From Gordonia sp. 'Campus' (GTDB lineage: Bacteria > Actinomycetota > Actinomycetes > Mycobacteriales > Mycobacteriaceae), in NCBI RefSeq assembly GCF_022206305.1, contig NZ_JAKOIW010000007.1:124001-188000 (forward strand): a stretch of 64,000 bases of DNA. Reading direction: 5' to 3'. A model generated the notes under the pieces. The model worked only from the letters and a program-made list of their open reading frames with translations. It made no database searches and was not told where the DNA came from. The position numbers were made by a program, and so were the translations under genes. Of the stretch, positions 1 to 7,748 are shown piece by piece (the stretch's first letter is position 1; each line of letters opens with the position of its first letter).

Positions 1-2
1 CC

Positions 3-575
3 GGCGGCACGACCCGCGCGGGCCTGCTCATCGACGCGTCGCAGACCGGCCTGAAACTGTTCCCCAACAACACGATGATCGGGGGCTGGGCCTTCAGTGT
101 CGACAAGGGCGGGCCCGGCCAGGACTGGGTCGAGATGGCACCGATCCGCAGACTCGACGCGAGGTCGGGAAGCGGCACCCACCGTGAGGCACTCGGCCGG
201 GCGGTGGAAGAGGGCCTGTCGAACCTCGGCGGCGGAACCGGTTTGTACGACACCACTCTCGCCGCCTTCAAGAAGGTCCAGGACACCTACGATCCGAACT
301 ACTCGAACAGCGTCATCATCATGACCGACGGGCAGAACGAGGACCCGGAGAGCATCACCCTCGACAACCTGCTCGCGGAACTGAAGCGACTCGAGGACCC
401 GGCACGGCCGGTTCTGGTGCTGACGATCGGAATCTCCGACGACGCGGACTCCAACGCGCTCAAGCAGATTGCGACGGCGACCGGCGGCACCACCTATGTC
501 GCCGAGAACGCCGCCGACATCCGCACCGTGTTCGTCGACGCCATCCAGGCGCGGGTCGCCGCGGCGGGCCGCTGA
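3..575 (+). CDS. VWA-domain protein, C-terminal part (5' end outside window)
   Basis: The frame is open from the first bases of the window, so only the last 190 residues are seen. They form the second half of a von Willebrand factor A domain: a strand reading VIIMTDGQNED, a later strand VLVLTIGISDDAD, and a final helix AADIRTVFVDAI. Acidic residues in TDGQNED would sit near the metal-ion site; the first MIDAS motif (DxSxS) must lie upstream of the window. In Gordonia and relatives such domains often end long extracytoplasmic substrate-binding-like proteins, but the N-terminus is missing so this cannot be tested. It ends 56 bases before the FMN-binding lipoprotein gene and may or may not be transcribed with it. 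Confidence 0.8.
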   Translation, partial: GGTTRAGLLIDASQTGLKLFPNNTMIGGWAFSVDKGGPGQDWVEMAPIRRLDARSGSGTHREALGRAVEEGLSNLGGGTGLYDTTLAAFKKVQDTYDPNYSNSVIIMTDGQNEDPESITLDNLLAELKRLEDPARPVLVLTIGISDDADSNALKQIATATGGTTYVAENAADIRTVFVDAIQARVAAAGR

Positions 576-631
576 GTGCGGATCCGGACGTCACCGGGAC
601 TTTCCGGCGAACTGTCGGCACAATTGAGCCC

Positions 632-1162
632 ATGACCCTCACCCCGGAAATGTCCCAGTCGTCCGATTCGTTGTCGGCGTCCCGCACCCCCGCTCCGCGT
701 ACCTCGTCAGCGCTGGCACGGACCGGCGGGGTGATCGCCGCGATGGCAGCGGTCGGGCTCGTCGCCGGCGCGTGTTCCTCGGAGGACTCCGGTTCCGGCG
801 ACTCGACCTCCGGGACCACCGCGGGCAGTTCGGCCGCCACGGAGGTGGCCGATGCCGGGTCGGGTGACTACAAGAACGGTGAGTACACCGCGGTCGGCGA
901 ATACATCTCCCCGGGCGGGCCGCAGACGGTGGGTGTGACGGTGACCCTGTCGAACTCGGTGATCACCGCGGTGTCCATCGACACGAGTCAGACGAAGGGG
1001 CCGTCGCTGGAGTACCAGGGCAAGTTCTCCAGCGGCATCTCCGACGTCGTGGTGGGCAAGAACATCGACGAGATCGATGTGGACAAGGTGTCCGGCTCGT
1101 CGTTGACGTCGGGCGGCTTCAACGACGCGATCGCCCAGATCAAGCAAGAGGCCCAGGCCTGA
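632..1162 (+). CDS. FMN-binding domain lipoprotein (NqrC/RnfG-like)
   Basis: A 176-residue exported protein. Residues about 30-48 form a hydrophobic segment ending in the lipobox VAGAC, so Cys48 is the likely lipidated residue, followed by a Ser/Gly/Thr linker to about residue 75. The rest matches the FMN-binding domain of NqrC and RnfG. The flavinylation motif is read at residues 151-160 as DKVSGSSLTS, close to the consensus Dxx(S/T)GA(S/T)xT; the usual Ala and Thr are both Ser here, so Ser157 would be the FMN-accepting residue. The next gene encodes ApbE, the enzyme that attaches FMN to such motifs, and the one after it a membrane electron-transfer protein. An ACAATT hexamer lies 6 bases before the ATG, so the mRNA may be leaderless. 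Inferred role: outer-face electron carrier. Confidence 0.85.
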   Translation: MTLTPEMSQSSDSLSASRTPAPRTSSALARTGGVIAAMAAVGLVAGACSSEDSGSGDSTSGTTAGSSAATEVADAGSGDYKNGEYTAVGEYISPGGPQTVGVTVTLSNSVITAVSIDTSQTKGPSLEYQGKFSSGISDVVVGKNIDEIDVDKVSGSSLTSGGFNDAIAQIKQEAQA

Positions 1163-2046
1163 CGTCCCTCGCCACCGCCCACCATTGGGCGTTCGACGCT
1201 CTGGGCACCCGGTGGACGATCAGCACGCCTGCGCCGCTGACCGTCGACACGGTTGCCGCGGTGGAAGCCGAGATCGACCGGATCGACCGGGTGTGGTCGC
1301 GGTTCCGGGATGATTCCGTGGTCGCGGACATGGCGCGTCGAGCCGGCCGCTACGAGGTCGCCGAGTCCGATCAGCCTCTCCTCGACTGGTACCGCCGTCT
1401 CTACGACTTGACCGGCGGCGGGGTGTCGCCGCTGGTGGGCCAGACCCTCGCCGATGCCGGGTACGACGCCGGCTATTCGTTGCGTCCGTCGCCGCAGGTG
1501 CCTGTCGCGCCGGACTGGGATGCGGTGATCGCCGACCACGTGGGTGTCCTCGACATGCGGGCGCCGGCGCTGCTCGATGTCGGCGCCGCCGGAAAGGGTT
1601 TCGCGGTGGATCGCGTGGCGGCGATCGTGGCGGAGTGTGTCGGAGACTACGTCGTCGACGCAGGCGGGGACATGGCGATCTCACCGCGAGACCGAGGCGT
1701 TCGCGTGGCGCTGGAACATCCGCTGGACTCATCGAAGGCGATCGGTGTGGTGTCGGTGGCCGGCGGGGCGATCTGCGCGTCGGCGAGCAACCGCCGTGCA
1801 TGGGCGGACTGGCATCACATCGTCGACCCGCGGACCGCATCGCCCGCCCGAGAGGTGCTGGCCACGTGGGTGATCGCGCCGTCGGCGATGGAGGCCGACG
1901 GGCTTGCGACGGCACTGTTCTTCACGCCGGCGGCGTTCCTGCGCGGGGACTTCGACCATCACCGCGAGGGGTTTCATCACGTGACCATCCGACGCAACGG
2001 GAGTGTCGAGCACACCGCGATCCCCGGATTGGAGCTGTTCCTGTGA
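1159..2046 (+). CDS. apbE: FAD:protein FMN transferase (ApbE family)
   Basis: Transfers FMN from FAD to a Ser/Thr of target proteins. ApbE landmarks in order: FDALGTRWTIST near the N-terminus, DVGAAGKGFAVDRVA, VVDAGGDMAIS, and HIVDPRTASPAREV followed by AMEADGLATALFF. The N-terminal FDALGTRW block belongs to the family core and lies upstream of the first in-frame GTG (1261), and no ATG, GTG or TTG is found in frame between. The best start is CTG at 1159, which overlaps the stop of the preceding gene as CTGA and has AGAGG at 1147-1151. That gives 295 residues. The stop overlaps the GTG of the next gene (GTGA). The probable substrate is the lipoprotein encoded just upstream. Confidence 0.9.
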   Translation: MTSLATAHHWAFDALGTRWTISTPAPLTVDTVAAVEAEIDRIDRVWSRFRDDSVVADMARRAGRYEVAESDQPLLDWYRRLYDLTGGGVSPLVGQTLADAGYDAGYSLRPSPQVPVAPDWDAVIADHVGVLDMRAPALLDVGAAGKGFAVDRVAAIVAECVGDYVVDAGGDMAISPRDRGVRVALEHPLDSSKAIGVVSVAGGAICASASNRRAWADWHHIVDPRTASPAREVLATWVIAPSAMEADGLATALFFTPAAFLRGDFDHHREGFHHVTIRRNGSVEHTAIPGLELFL

Positions 2047-3623
2047 CATCGGTCCTCCCACGGTTACTCACGCCGATCGACGCGTCGCGGCGGCACCTGA
2101 CGCCTTACCGGGCGGTGCTCTGCGGGCTTCTCCTGTTGGTGGTCGCTGCCTTTGTGGTGTCGGTGGTCGACGCCGACTTCGGTTACGGGCCCGACGAACT
2201 CGCTGTATGGCTGGTGGTGGCGGTCGGGGTCAGCGCCGTCGTGAGCTACGTGTGCGCCGCCGTGGTGCGCGTGCCGCCGAACTCGGATTCGTGGCTCATC
2301 ACCGGCCTGATCTTGTTCTTCGTCCTGCCGGGCGGGTCGGAGGACACCGCGGTGACGACGGTCGCGGTCGGTGCGGCCATCGCCGCGGTGTCGAAATATG
2401 TTCTGGCGTGGCGGCGTCGGCTGTTCGTCAACCCGGCGGTCGCCGGCGCGGTCGGTTGTTACGCATTGGCGTACGCCGGCGTCGAGGGCATCAGCTTCCC
2501 GTTCTGGTGGGTCGCCACCGAGCCACTGCTCGTCCCGATGATCGTGATCGGTGCCGTGGTGGTCACCCTCATCCGGGACTGGCAGCTGGTCGTCGTGTTC
2601 ATCGCCGCCTCACTGGTCACGATCGGCGTCGTCGAACTGGTCCGTGGTGGTCAGGATCTGTCGACGTGGATCGTGTCGAGCCCGATGCTGTTCGTCGCGG
2701 CGATCATGCTCCCTGAGCCGCTGACCTCACCGGCGACGCAGGTCCACCGGCTCGTCTACGGCGCGCTCGTCGGTGTGCTGATGCACTGCCAGTACACGGT
2801 CGCGATCACCGATTCCTACACCTTGGCCTTCGTGCCCGAGGTCGCCCTGCTGGTCGGGTGTCTGTATGCGTTCGTGGTGCGGCTGGTCTCGGGGACCGCG
2901 CGCCGTGTGCCGCTCGACGTCGAGGCGGTTCCCATCGCCGACCGCAGCTACTCGGTCCGCGCGGAGCCGACCGGTGGTGCGCCCGCGTTTCGGGCGGGGC
3001 AGTGGTCGAGCGTCAGCCTGCCGCGATGGTCGGCGCCGGTGTGGGCCGGTTCGCGCCGGGTGTTCTCGTTCGTGTCGGCTCCCGGGCAGTCGCCTGTCGA
3101 GTTCGGGTTCACGGTCGCATCGGAGCCGTCCGCATACAAGGCGGCGCTGATCGACGGAACCGCCAAGCGCGCATTCGTCGACGAGATCGGCGGCGACTTC
3201 GTGCTGCCCCGCGGATTCCCGTCGAGGGGCCGGGTGGTGCTGATCGCGTCGGGGATCGGGATCACGCCGTTCGTGTCGATGGTGCGTGAACTGACGTCGG
3301 CTGCGCCGGACGCAGACCTCGCGGAACTGTCACTGGTGCACATACTGCGCGACGACGCGCGGGCGGTGTATTCCGACGACCTCGACGCCGCGCGCGCCCG
3401 CGGTGCACGAGTGGAGACGGTCGTTGCACCCGAATCGGCCGACGGGATCGACGATCCCGCACGCCTCGCCGAACTGATCGGCTCCCGCGCGGGTGAGGCG
3501 GACTACTACGTGTCCGGCACACCGGCGTTCGTCGAGGTGACCTCGGCGACCATCCGGCGCCACGATCCCGCCACGAGGATGCGTCCATGGCGCATCCACA
3601 CCGACTCGTTCACCGGGTATTGA
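2043..3623 (+). CDS. NqrB/RnfD-like membrane domain fused to ferredoxin-NAD(P)+ reductase-like domain
   Basis: A 526-residue fusion. Residues 1 to about 295 contain some nine membrane spans with RnfD/NqrB hallmarks: KYVLAWRRRLFVNPAVAG, and LFVAAIMLPEPLTSP, the counterpart of the FMATDPVTSP stretch. I do not see the Thr motif that carries covalent FMN in NqrB and RnfD. Residues about 300-526 are a flavin reductase module: FRAGQW, the FAD-binding RVFSFVSAP, the pyridine-nucleotide loop IASGIGITPF, and YYVSGTPAFV near the end. GTG start at 2043 overlaps the apbE stop. Known for the family: electrons pass from NAD(P)H or ferredoxin through flavins to the outer membrane face. Inferred: this protein feeds the flavinylated lipoprotein encoded two genes upstream. 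Confidence 0.85.
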   Translation: MTSVLPRLLTPIDASRRHLTPYRAVLCGLLLLVVAAFVVSVVDADFGYGPDELAVWLVVAVGVSAVVSYVCAAVVRVPPNSDSWLITGLILFFVLPGGSEDTAVTTVAVGAAIAAVSKYVLAWRRRLFVNPAVAGAVGCYALAYAGVEGISFPFWWVATEPLLVPMIVIGAVVVTLIRDWQLVVVFIAASLVTIGVVELVRGGQDLSTWIVSSPMLFVAAIMLPEPLTSPATQVHRLVYGALVGVLMHCQYTVAITDSYTLAFVPEVALLVGCLYAFVVRLVSGTARRVPLDVEAVPIADRSYSVRAEPTGGAPAFRAGQWSSVSLPRWSAPVWAGSRRVFSFVSAPGQSPVEFGFTVASEPSAYKAALIDGTAKRAFVDEIGGDFVLPRGFPSRGRVVLIASGIGITPFVSMVRELTSAAPDADLAELSLVHILRDDARAVYSDDLDAARARGARVETVVAPESADGIDDPARLAELIGSRAGEADYYVSGTPAFVEVTSATIRRHDPATRMRPWRIHTDSFTGY

Positions 3624-3630
3624 GCAAGAC

Positions 3631-3691
3631 GCTCCCCGAGGTGCGAGGAGCGCAAACGCCACACCGCTCCCTGAGGTGCGAGGAGCGCAAG
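3631..3691. repeat. Two direct copies of a 26-bp intergenic repeat, period 35
   Basis: The core GAGGTGCGAGGAGCGCAA is preceded by GCTCCCC in copy one (3631-3656) and by GCTCCCT in copy two (3666-3691). Copy two runs on into GCGACGAGCCACGAGGGG, which doubles as the ribosome-binding region of the MOSC gene. A related copy in opposite orientation lies at 40920-40957. Confidence 0.85.
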
Positions 3692-3713
3692 CGACGAGCC
3701 ACGAGGGGCACCC

Positions 3714-4262
3714 ATGTCTCACCGATACGACTGCGAGATAGTCACGTTCGTGGTCTCGCCCGCGCACGCCTATTTCGGTCGGCCCAAAGACGGACCCGCC
3801 GATGATGTCGAGACCTCGACGCCTGAGTCCGTGGAGATCGCCGCGGACAAGGGGATTCGTGGTGACCGTTTCTTCGGGGTGCGAGCGCACACCGAGGCGG
3901 CGGTCACGTTCCTGGCGCTCGAGGCGTGGACGGCGGCCGCGGGGGACGTCGACCCCGTGCTCGCCCGGCGGAACGTCGTCGTGCGCGGTCTCGAGTTGGA
4001 TCCGCTCCGCGGTCGCGAATTCGCACTGGACACCGGGTCGGGGCCTGTCCGGTTCCGTGGGGGTCGTCCCGCACATCCCTGTTCGTGGATGGACACGGTC
4101 GCCGGCGAGGGTGTCCGCAAGGCCTTGATCGGGCGCGGCGGGTTACGGGCGCAACCGTTGACCTCCGGGACGCTCAGCCTCGGCCCTGCGGTCATCATCA
4201 CCGACGAGGTCCTCGATGCGGGTCGAGCTGCAGACCAGGTACGGCGCGCCCAGCCCCTGTGA
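3714..4262 (+). CDS. MOSC domain-containing protein
   Basis: A 182-residue stand-alone MOSC (MOCO sulfurase C-terminal) domain. Visible landmarks are GIRGDRFFG near residue 45, the ARRNVVVRGLELDPLRGREF block, and the conserved cysteine in PAHPCSWMD near residue 125, the residue thought to carry sulfur in this family. The protein ends shortly after SGTLSLGPAVI, as short bacterial MOSC proteins do. Stand-alone MOSC proteins are linked to molybdenum-enzyme sulfuration or to reduction of N-hydroxylated compounds; which applies here cannot be told from sequence. GAGGGG six bases before the ATG supports the start. It follows the electron-transfer fusion gene, but the intervening repeats argue against tight coupling. 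Confidence 0.85.
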   Translation: MSHRYDCEIVTFVVSPAHAYFGRPKDGPADDVETSTPESVEIAADKGIRGDRFFGVRAHTEAAVTFLALEAWTAAAGDVDPVLARRNVVVRGLELDPLRGREFALDTGSGPVRFRGGRPAHPCSWMDTVAGEGVRKALIGRGGLRAQPLTSGTLSLGPAVIITDEVLDAGRAADQVRRAQPL

Positions 4263-4357
4263 GGGGGCGCCCGAACCCGCGAGCACTGTGGAGTTGTCAA
4301 GGGACGGATGCGGTCCCGGGGGCGCCGGGTGCGGAAGATGCTGCGCGAGGGGCGGTT

Positions 4358-5671
4358 TCAGGCGGCGTGGTCGAGTCTCATGGTGCGTCGGTTGTGGGCG
4401 GGTAGTGGGCGGCGGTGTGGGTCGATGGTGGCGGGCGGGACGATCCAGGGATGCCGGTCGAAGCCGAGGATCACATCCCAGCCGTGGTGGTGGACTTGAG
4501 TGTGGCAGCGTTGGCAGAGCAGGCAGCCGTTGTCGAGGTCGGTGCTGCCGCCGTCGGCCCAGTGGGCGATGTGGTGGACCTGCGTGTGCGAGGGCGGTGC
4601 ACCGCATTTGATGCAGCACCGGTCGCGGACGACAACGGCTTTACGGAGGTGGGCGGGGAACAAGCGCCTGGTGTGTCCCATCTGTAGCGGCACGCCTTCG
4701 CCGTCGAGGACGATCTCGGTGAGTGATCCGTCGCAGGACACTTGTTTGGCGGTCGCCTGGCTGATCGATCCGGTCCATGGCAGGGCCGCCGGGTCGCCGG
4801 TGGCGGGGATGGTGACCATCAGTTGGGTGCGTGGGCGGCCGATGCTGTCGATGCTCGCTCCGAGTGCTGCTTGGTCGAGGATCAGTTCGAGGGCGTCGGC
4901 GCGGCGTTGTTCTGCGGTGCGGCGATCTTCGGCGCCGTCGGGTTCGGGGCGTGGGCAGGAGCGTTCGTCGATCATGGTGAGGAACTTTTCGCCGATGGTC
5001 TGGGTGAGGTCGGCGCGGATCTCGACGCGTCCGTCGTCGGTGGTGTGGGCGTTGACCGCGTTCATACCAGCGTCGTCGGCGGCGGGTATTCCGGTGTCGG
5101 TGGCGTCGGCGAGGGTGTTGCCGATGGCGCGGGCGTGGCGCTCTATCTCTGCCGGCGTGGCACCGGACAGGGCTTGTCCGAGGAGGGCGGTTTCCTGGGT
5201 GGCACGCTCCTCGTTGGTAAGCGTTGTGGGCGAACGTTTGTCGATGTGCGCCACGCCGCGTGCGATGGCGTCGGCGATCTCGGTGGACAGTCGTCCGTCG
5301 GCGGCGTGACGGGCGAGAGTGGGCAGTGATGGTGAAGCCTCGACGATCCGCATGGTGCGCGATGCTGCTGTCGGTGCAAAACCCATGTCGATCAACATCT
5401 TTCGGGTGGTGGCGCCCGCCTTGCGCGCAACACCCAGAAGATCGAGTTGTGCTGTGTGGGTGACGATGAGCTGGTCGGCCGCATTGCGAATCAACCGCAA
5501 TGTGTTGAGCGCGTCGAACGTTGCCCTTCCGGCGGGATCTTCAATGGGCGGGGAGATCTCGATGAGCCGATCGAGGAGATTGTCGAGCTCTGTCATGACT
5601 TTACGATACTCGAACATACTGGCGAATGCAAGGGGTGACGCGAACTCGAATGAGTTCAATGTCGTTGCCAC
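4358..5671 (-). CDS. DUF222 / HNH endonuclease domain protein (13E12 family)
   Basis: A 437-residue protein with a long helical DUF222 region (about 40-300) and a C-terminal HNH domain. The HNH part shows two CxxC pairs (CIKC and CQRC) around HTQVHHIAHWADGGSTDLDN, with the final His in CHTQVHHHGW, so it should bind zinc and a catalytic metal. Proteins of this type belong to the 13E12 repeat family of M. tuberculosis and are multicopy in many Mycobacteriales; their function is not settled. The start is uncertain: besides 5671 there are in-frame ATGs at MFEYRK (residue 18) and MTELDN (residue 27), and the latter suits the domain boundary better. No partner genes or insertion-sequence ends were recognised. 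Confidence 0.85.
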   Translation of the reverse strand: MATTLNSFEFASPLAFASMFEYRKVMTELDNLLDRLIEISPPIEDPAGRATFDALNTLRLIRNAADQLIVTHTAQLDLLGVARKAGATTRKMLIDMGFAPTAASRTMRIVEASPSLPTLARHAADGRLSTEIADAIARGVAHIDKRSPTTLTNEERATQETALLGQALSGATPAEIERHARAIGNTLADATDTGIPAADDAGMNAVNAHTTDDGRVEIRADLTQTIGEKFLTMIDERSCPRPEPDGAEDRRTAEQRRADALELILDQAALGASIDSIGRPRTQLMVTIPATGDPAALPWTGSISQATAKQVSCDGSLTEIVLDGEGVPLQMGHTRRLFPAHLRKAVVVRDRCCIKCGAPPSHTQVHHIAHWADGGSTDLDNGCLLCQRCHTQVHHHGWDVILGFDRHPWIVPPATIDPHRRPLPAHNRRTMRLDHAA

Positions 5672-6374
5672 GCAATACTAGTCGCGCCACATTCGAGTCA
5701 TTCTTGACAGTGGGGAACTCCTGTCGCATCTGTACTGGACATTCGGCTTGCGGGGAGAGTCTGCTGCCTTTTGAACACTCGTCGGAGCTCGCGACGAGGC
5801 TGTCGCGTGACCGCAGTGATGTTTCGGAAGCCATGCGACGGGTGTGAGATCACAATTGTGTTCGCGCGTCGTCCCTGTGCGGGGCCGACACTTCGGCGTT
5901 TGGCAACTTCGCTGAGGGCGGGGCGGGCCCGCTTGCGGTGTCGTTGCCAGGGGAGTTCGATTCCTTGGGATGCCACCGCTGACTCTGCATCCTCTTATCC
6001 GGATTCTGGCGGTCTGAAGACGCGATGATCTCTGCTCCGGGGTTCCAGTCGTCGTGAATTACCCGCAGCCGAGGCCGCGCGTCGCGCCCTCGGAGAAGCG
6101 AGCTAGGCCCTCGATTTCGTCGTGGGTGCCGTACTCATCCGACGATTCTGGGTGGTTCGAATTCGCCTGCGCGAACGGCTGATAATCGGATTGCGTCGCT
6201 GGGGCCCGGTATCGAGTCCATTCCAGCAGCGATGGACGGGCCATAGATCCTTCCTAGCCGAGTCGCCGACCGCCCGGAACTCGCCAGCATGAATCAAATC
6301 GATCGGACTGCACGAGACGAAACGGTTACCTTGGCCAGCGACACCGTGATGCACGACGAGAGGTAACCAAACCA
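5672..6374. other. Gene-free stretch of 0.7 kb
   Basis: No reading frame here has convincing codon bias, a good start or a recognisable product. By eye the base composition is richer in A+T than the flanking genes. It holds two small palindromes: TGTGA-GA-TCACA at 5843-5854 and CACAATTGTG at 5851-5860. A TTGACA at 5704 lacks a matching -10. It may be the remains of an insertion next to the 13E12-type gene. Confidence 0.5.
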
Positions 6375-6788
6375 GTGGAAGACGAGGAGTTCTATCACGT
6401 GTCCTCGGTGAGCAATCGCGAGTCGATCGTCACCCACGGCCTCGATGCCCGTCGGATGGGCGCGGCGCGGGGGATCGCGGGGAGTGATCGTCCCGAGCAG
6501 GACGGCTGCTTCCTGGCGCGAGGCGCGCACGAGCGCGATCACTTCGTCCGCATGAACAACAGCGGAGGACCGGTGGACGTGTGGCGGGTCCGCGGTGTCG
6601 ACCCCGCACAGCTGTTGACCTCGCCCGCCGGTTACACGTACGTGCCCGGAACGATCGGCGCTGGGCGACTCACGCTGGTCGACGCCGACGTGGTGACCCG
6701 ACGCCCGGCGACTCCGGCTGCGACACCGGCTTTCGACACCTGCCTCACCGTCGTGCTCGACAGCGACGGTCCTCGAAAGGGCGGCTGA
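6375..6788 (+). CDS. Conserved hypothetical protein, possible ADP-ribosyltransferase-like fold
   Basis: 137 residues, GTG start, with GAGAGG about 12 bases upstream. The N-terminus FYHVSSVSNRESIVTHGLD has the layout of small ADP-ribosyltransferase/KptA-type domains (an aromatic-His pair, then a helix and xxHGL), followed by CFLA, a VWRVRGVD strand and YVPGTI. Similar stand-alone proteins exist in other actinobacteria as uncharacterised proteins. I cannot assign a catalytic Glu with confidence, so the fold is only a suggestion. No linked antitoxin gene is visible: the upstream 0.7 kb is empty and the next gene, on the other strand, is proline dehydrogenase. Confidence 0.6.
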   Translation: MEDEEFYHVSSVSNRESIVTHGLDARRMGAARGIAGSDRPEQDGCFLARGAHERDHFVRMNNSGGPVDVWRVRGVDPAQLLTSPAGYTYVPGTIGAGRLTLVDADVVTRRPATPAATPAFDTCLTVVLDSDGPRKGG

Positions 6789-6794
6789 CCCCAC

Positions 6795-7748
6795 TCACCC
6801 CGACACCAGCGCGCGGAGAAAGAACCCGACGTTGGCGGGCCGTTCGGCCAGGCGGCGGACGAGGTAGCCGTACCACTGCCCGCCGTACGGGATGTACACG
6901 CGGACCCGGGCTCCGGTGGCGGCGAGTCGACGCTGTTCGTCGCTGCGGATCCCGTACAGCATCTGGTGTTCCCAGGTGTCCGGCGCGCGCCCGAATTCAC
7001 CCGCCAGGATCGTCGCCGCCTCGATCATGGTCGGGTCGTGACTGGCGACCATCGGGCAACCGTTGCCCCGCATCAGGATTCGCAGGCACCGGAGGTAGCT
7101 GTCGTCGATCTGCCGTCGCCCGGGGTAGGCGACCGCCGGAGGTTCCGCGTAGGCGCCCTTGCACAGGCGGATTCGGGCGCCCGACGCCGCGAACTCGGTG
7201 CAGTCGTCCTCCGTGCGCCGCAGGTAAGCCTGGAGTACGGTCCCGGTGCCGGGGAAGTCGGCGCGCAGTGCGCGGACGATCGCCAGCCTCGCGTCGACGG
7301 TGGTGTGATCCTCGGCATCGATGGTGACCAGAACGCCTCGACGATGGGCCGCCTCGACGACAGTGCGCGCGTTCTCCTCGGCGATCTTGTGGCCGTGATC
7401 GGGGAGGTCGAGCCCCACGGCCGTCAGTTTGAGCGACACCTCCATCGCCTCACCCGTCGTCGAAGCGGGCACCGGCATCGCGTCGAGGAGTTCGAGATAC
7501 GCCTGCACGGTGGCGTCCGCACCGGCCTCGTCGATGGTGTCCTCGCCGAGGAAGTCGACGGTCACGGTGAGTCCGTCACGGCGCTGGTCGTCGATCGCGC
7601 GGATCACCTCCGGTAGGGACTCGCCGGGCACGAATCGGCGGACGACCTTCTCGGTGACGGTCCATCGCTGGGAGGTCTGTTCGATCCACTCGCTGCGTGA
7701 CGCCGCGGCGATCGTGGGCCGCAGCAGGCCGTCGAACACGGTACCCAT
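6795..7748 (-). CDS. pruB: Proline dehydrogenase
   Basis: Monofunctional FAD-dependent proline dehydrogenase of 317 residues, oxidising L-proline to 1-pyrroline-5-carboxylate. Typical TIM-barrel strands are visible: TVDFLGEDT, VSLKLTAVGLDL, LVTIDAEDHT, VLQAYLRRTEDD, IRLCKGAYAEPP, and MVASHDPTMI, with the C-terminal YIPYGGQWYGYLVRRLAERPAN that contributes substrate-binding Arg residues. The ATG at 7748 shares one base with the stop of pruA (TGATG), so the two are translationally coupled. A longer open frame upstream of this ATG lies within pruA and is not used. It is the second gene of the divergently regulated proline operon. Confidence 0.95.
   Translation of the reverse strand: MGTVFDGLLRPTIAAASRSEWIEQTSQRWTVTEKVVRRFVPGESLPEVIRAIDDQRRDGLTVTVDFLGEDTIDEAGADATVQAYLELLDAMPVPASTTGEAMEVSLKLTAVGLDLPDHGHKIAEENARTVVEAAHRRGVLVTIDAEDHTTVDARLAIVRALRADFPGTGTVLQAYLRRTEDDCTEFAASGARIRLCKGAYAEPPAVAYPGRRQIDDSYLRCLRILMRGNGCPMVASHDPTMIEAATILAGEFGRAPDTWEHQMLYGIRSDEQRRLAATGARVRVYIPYGGQWYGYLVRRLAERPANVGFFLRALVSG

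Noticed and set aside
5704-5738. TTGACA as a -35 box in the gene-free stretch
   Set aside because: No -10-like hexamer at 16-19 bases and no gene downstream on that strand for over 600 bases.
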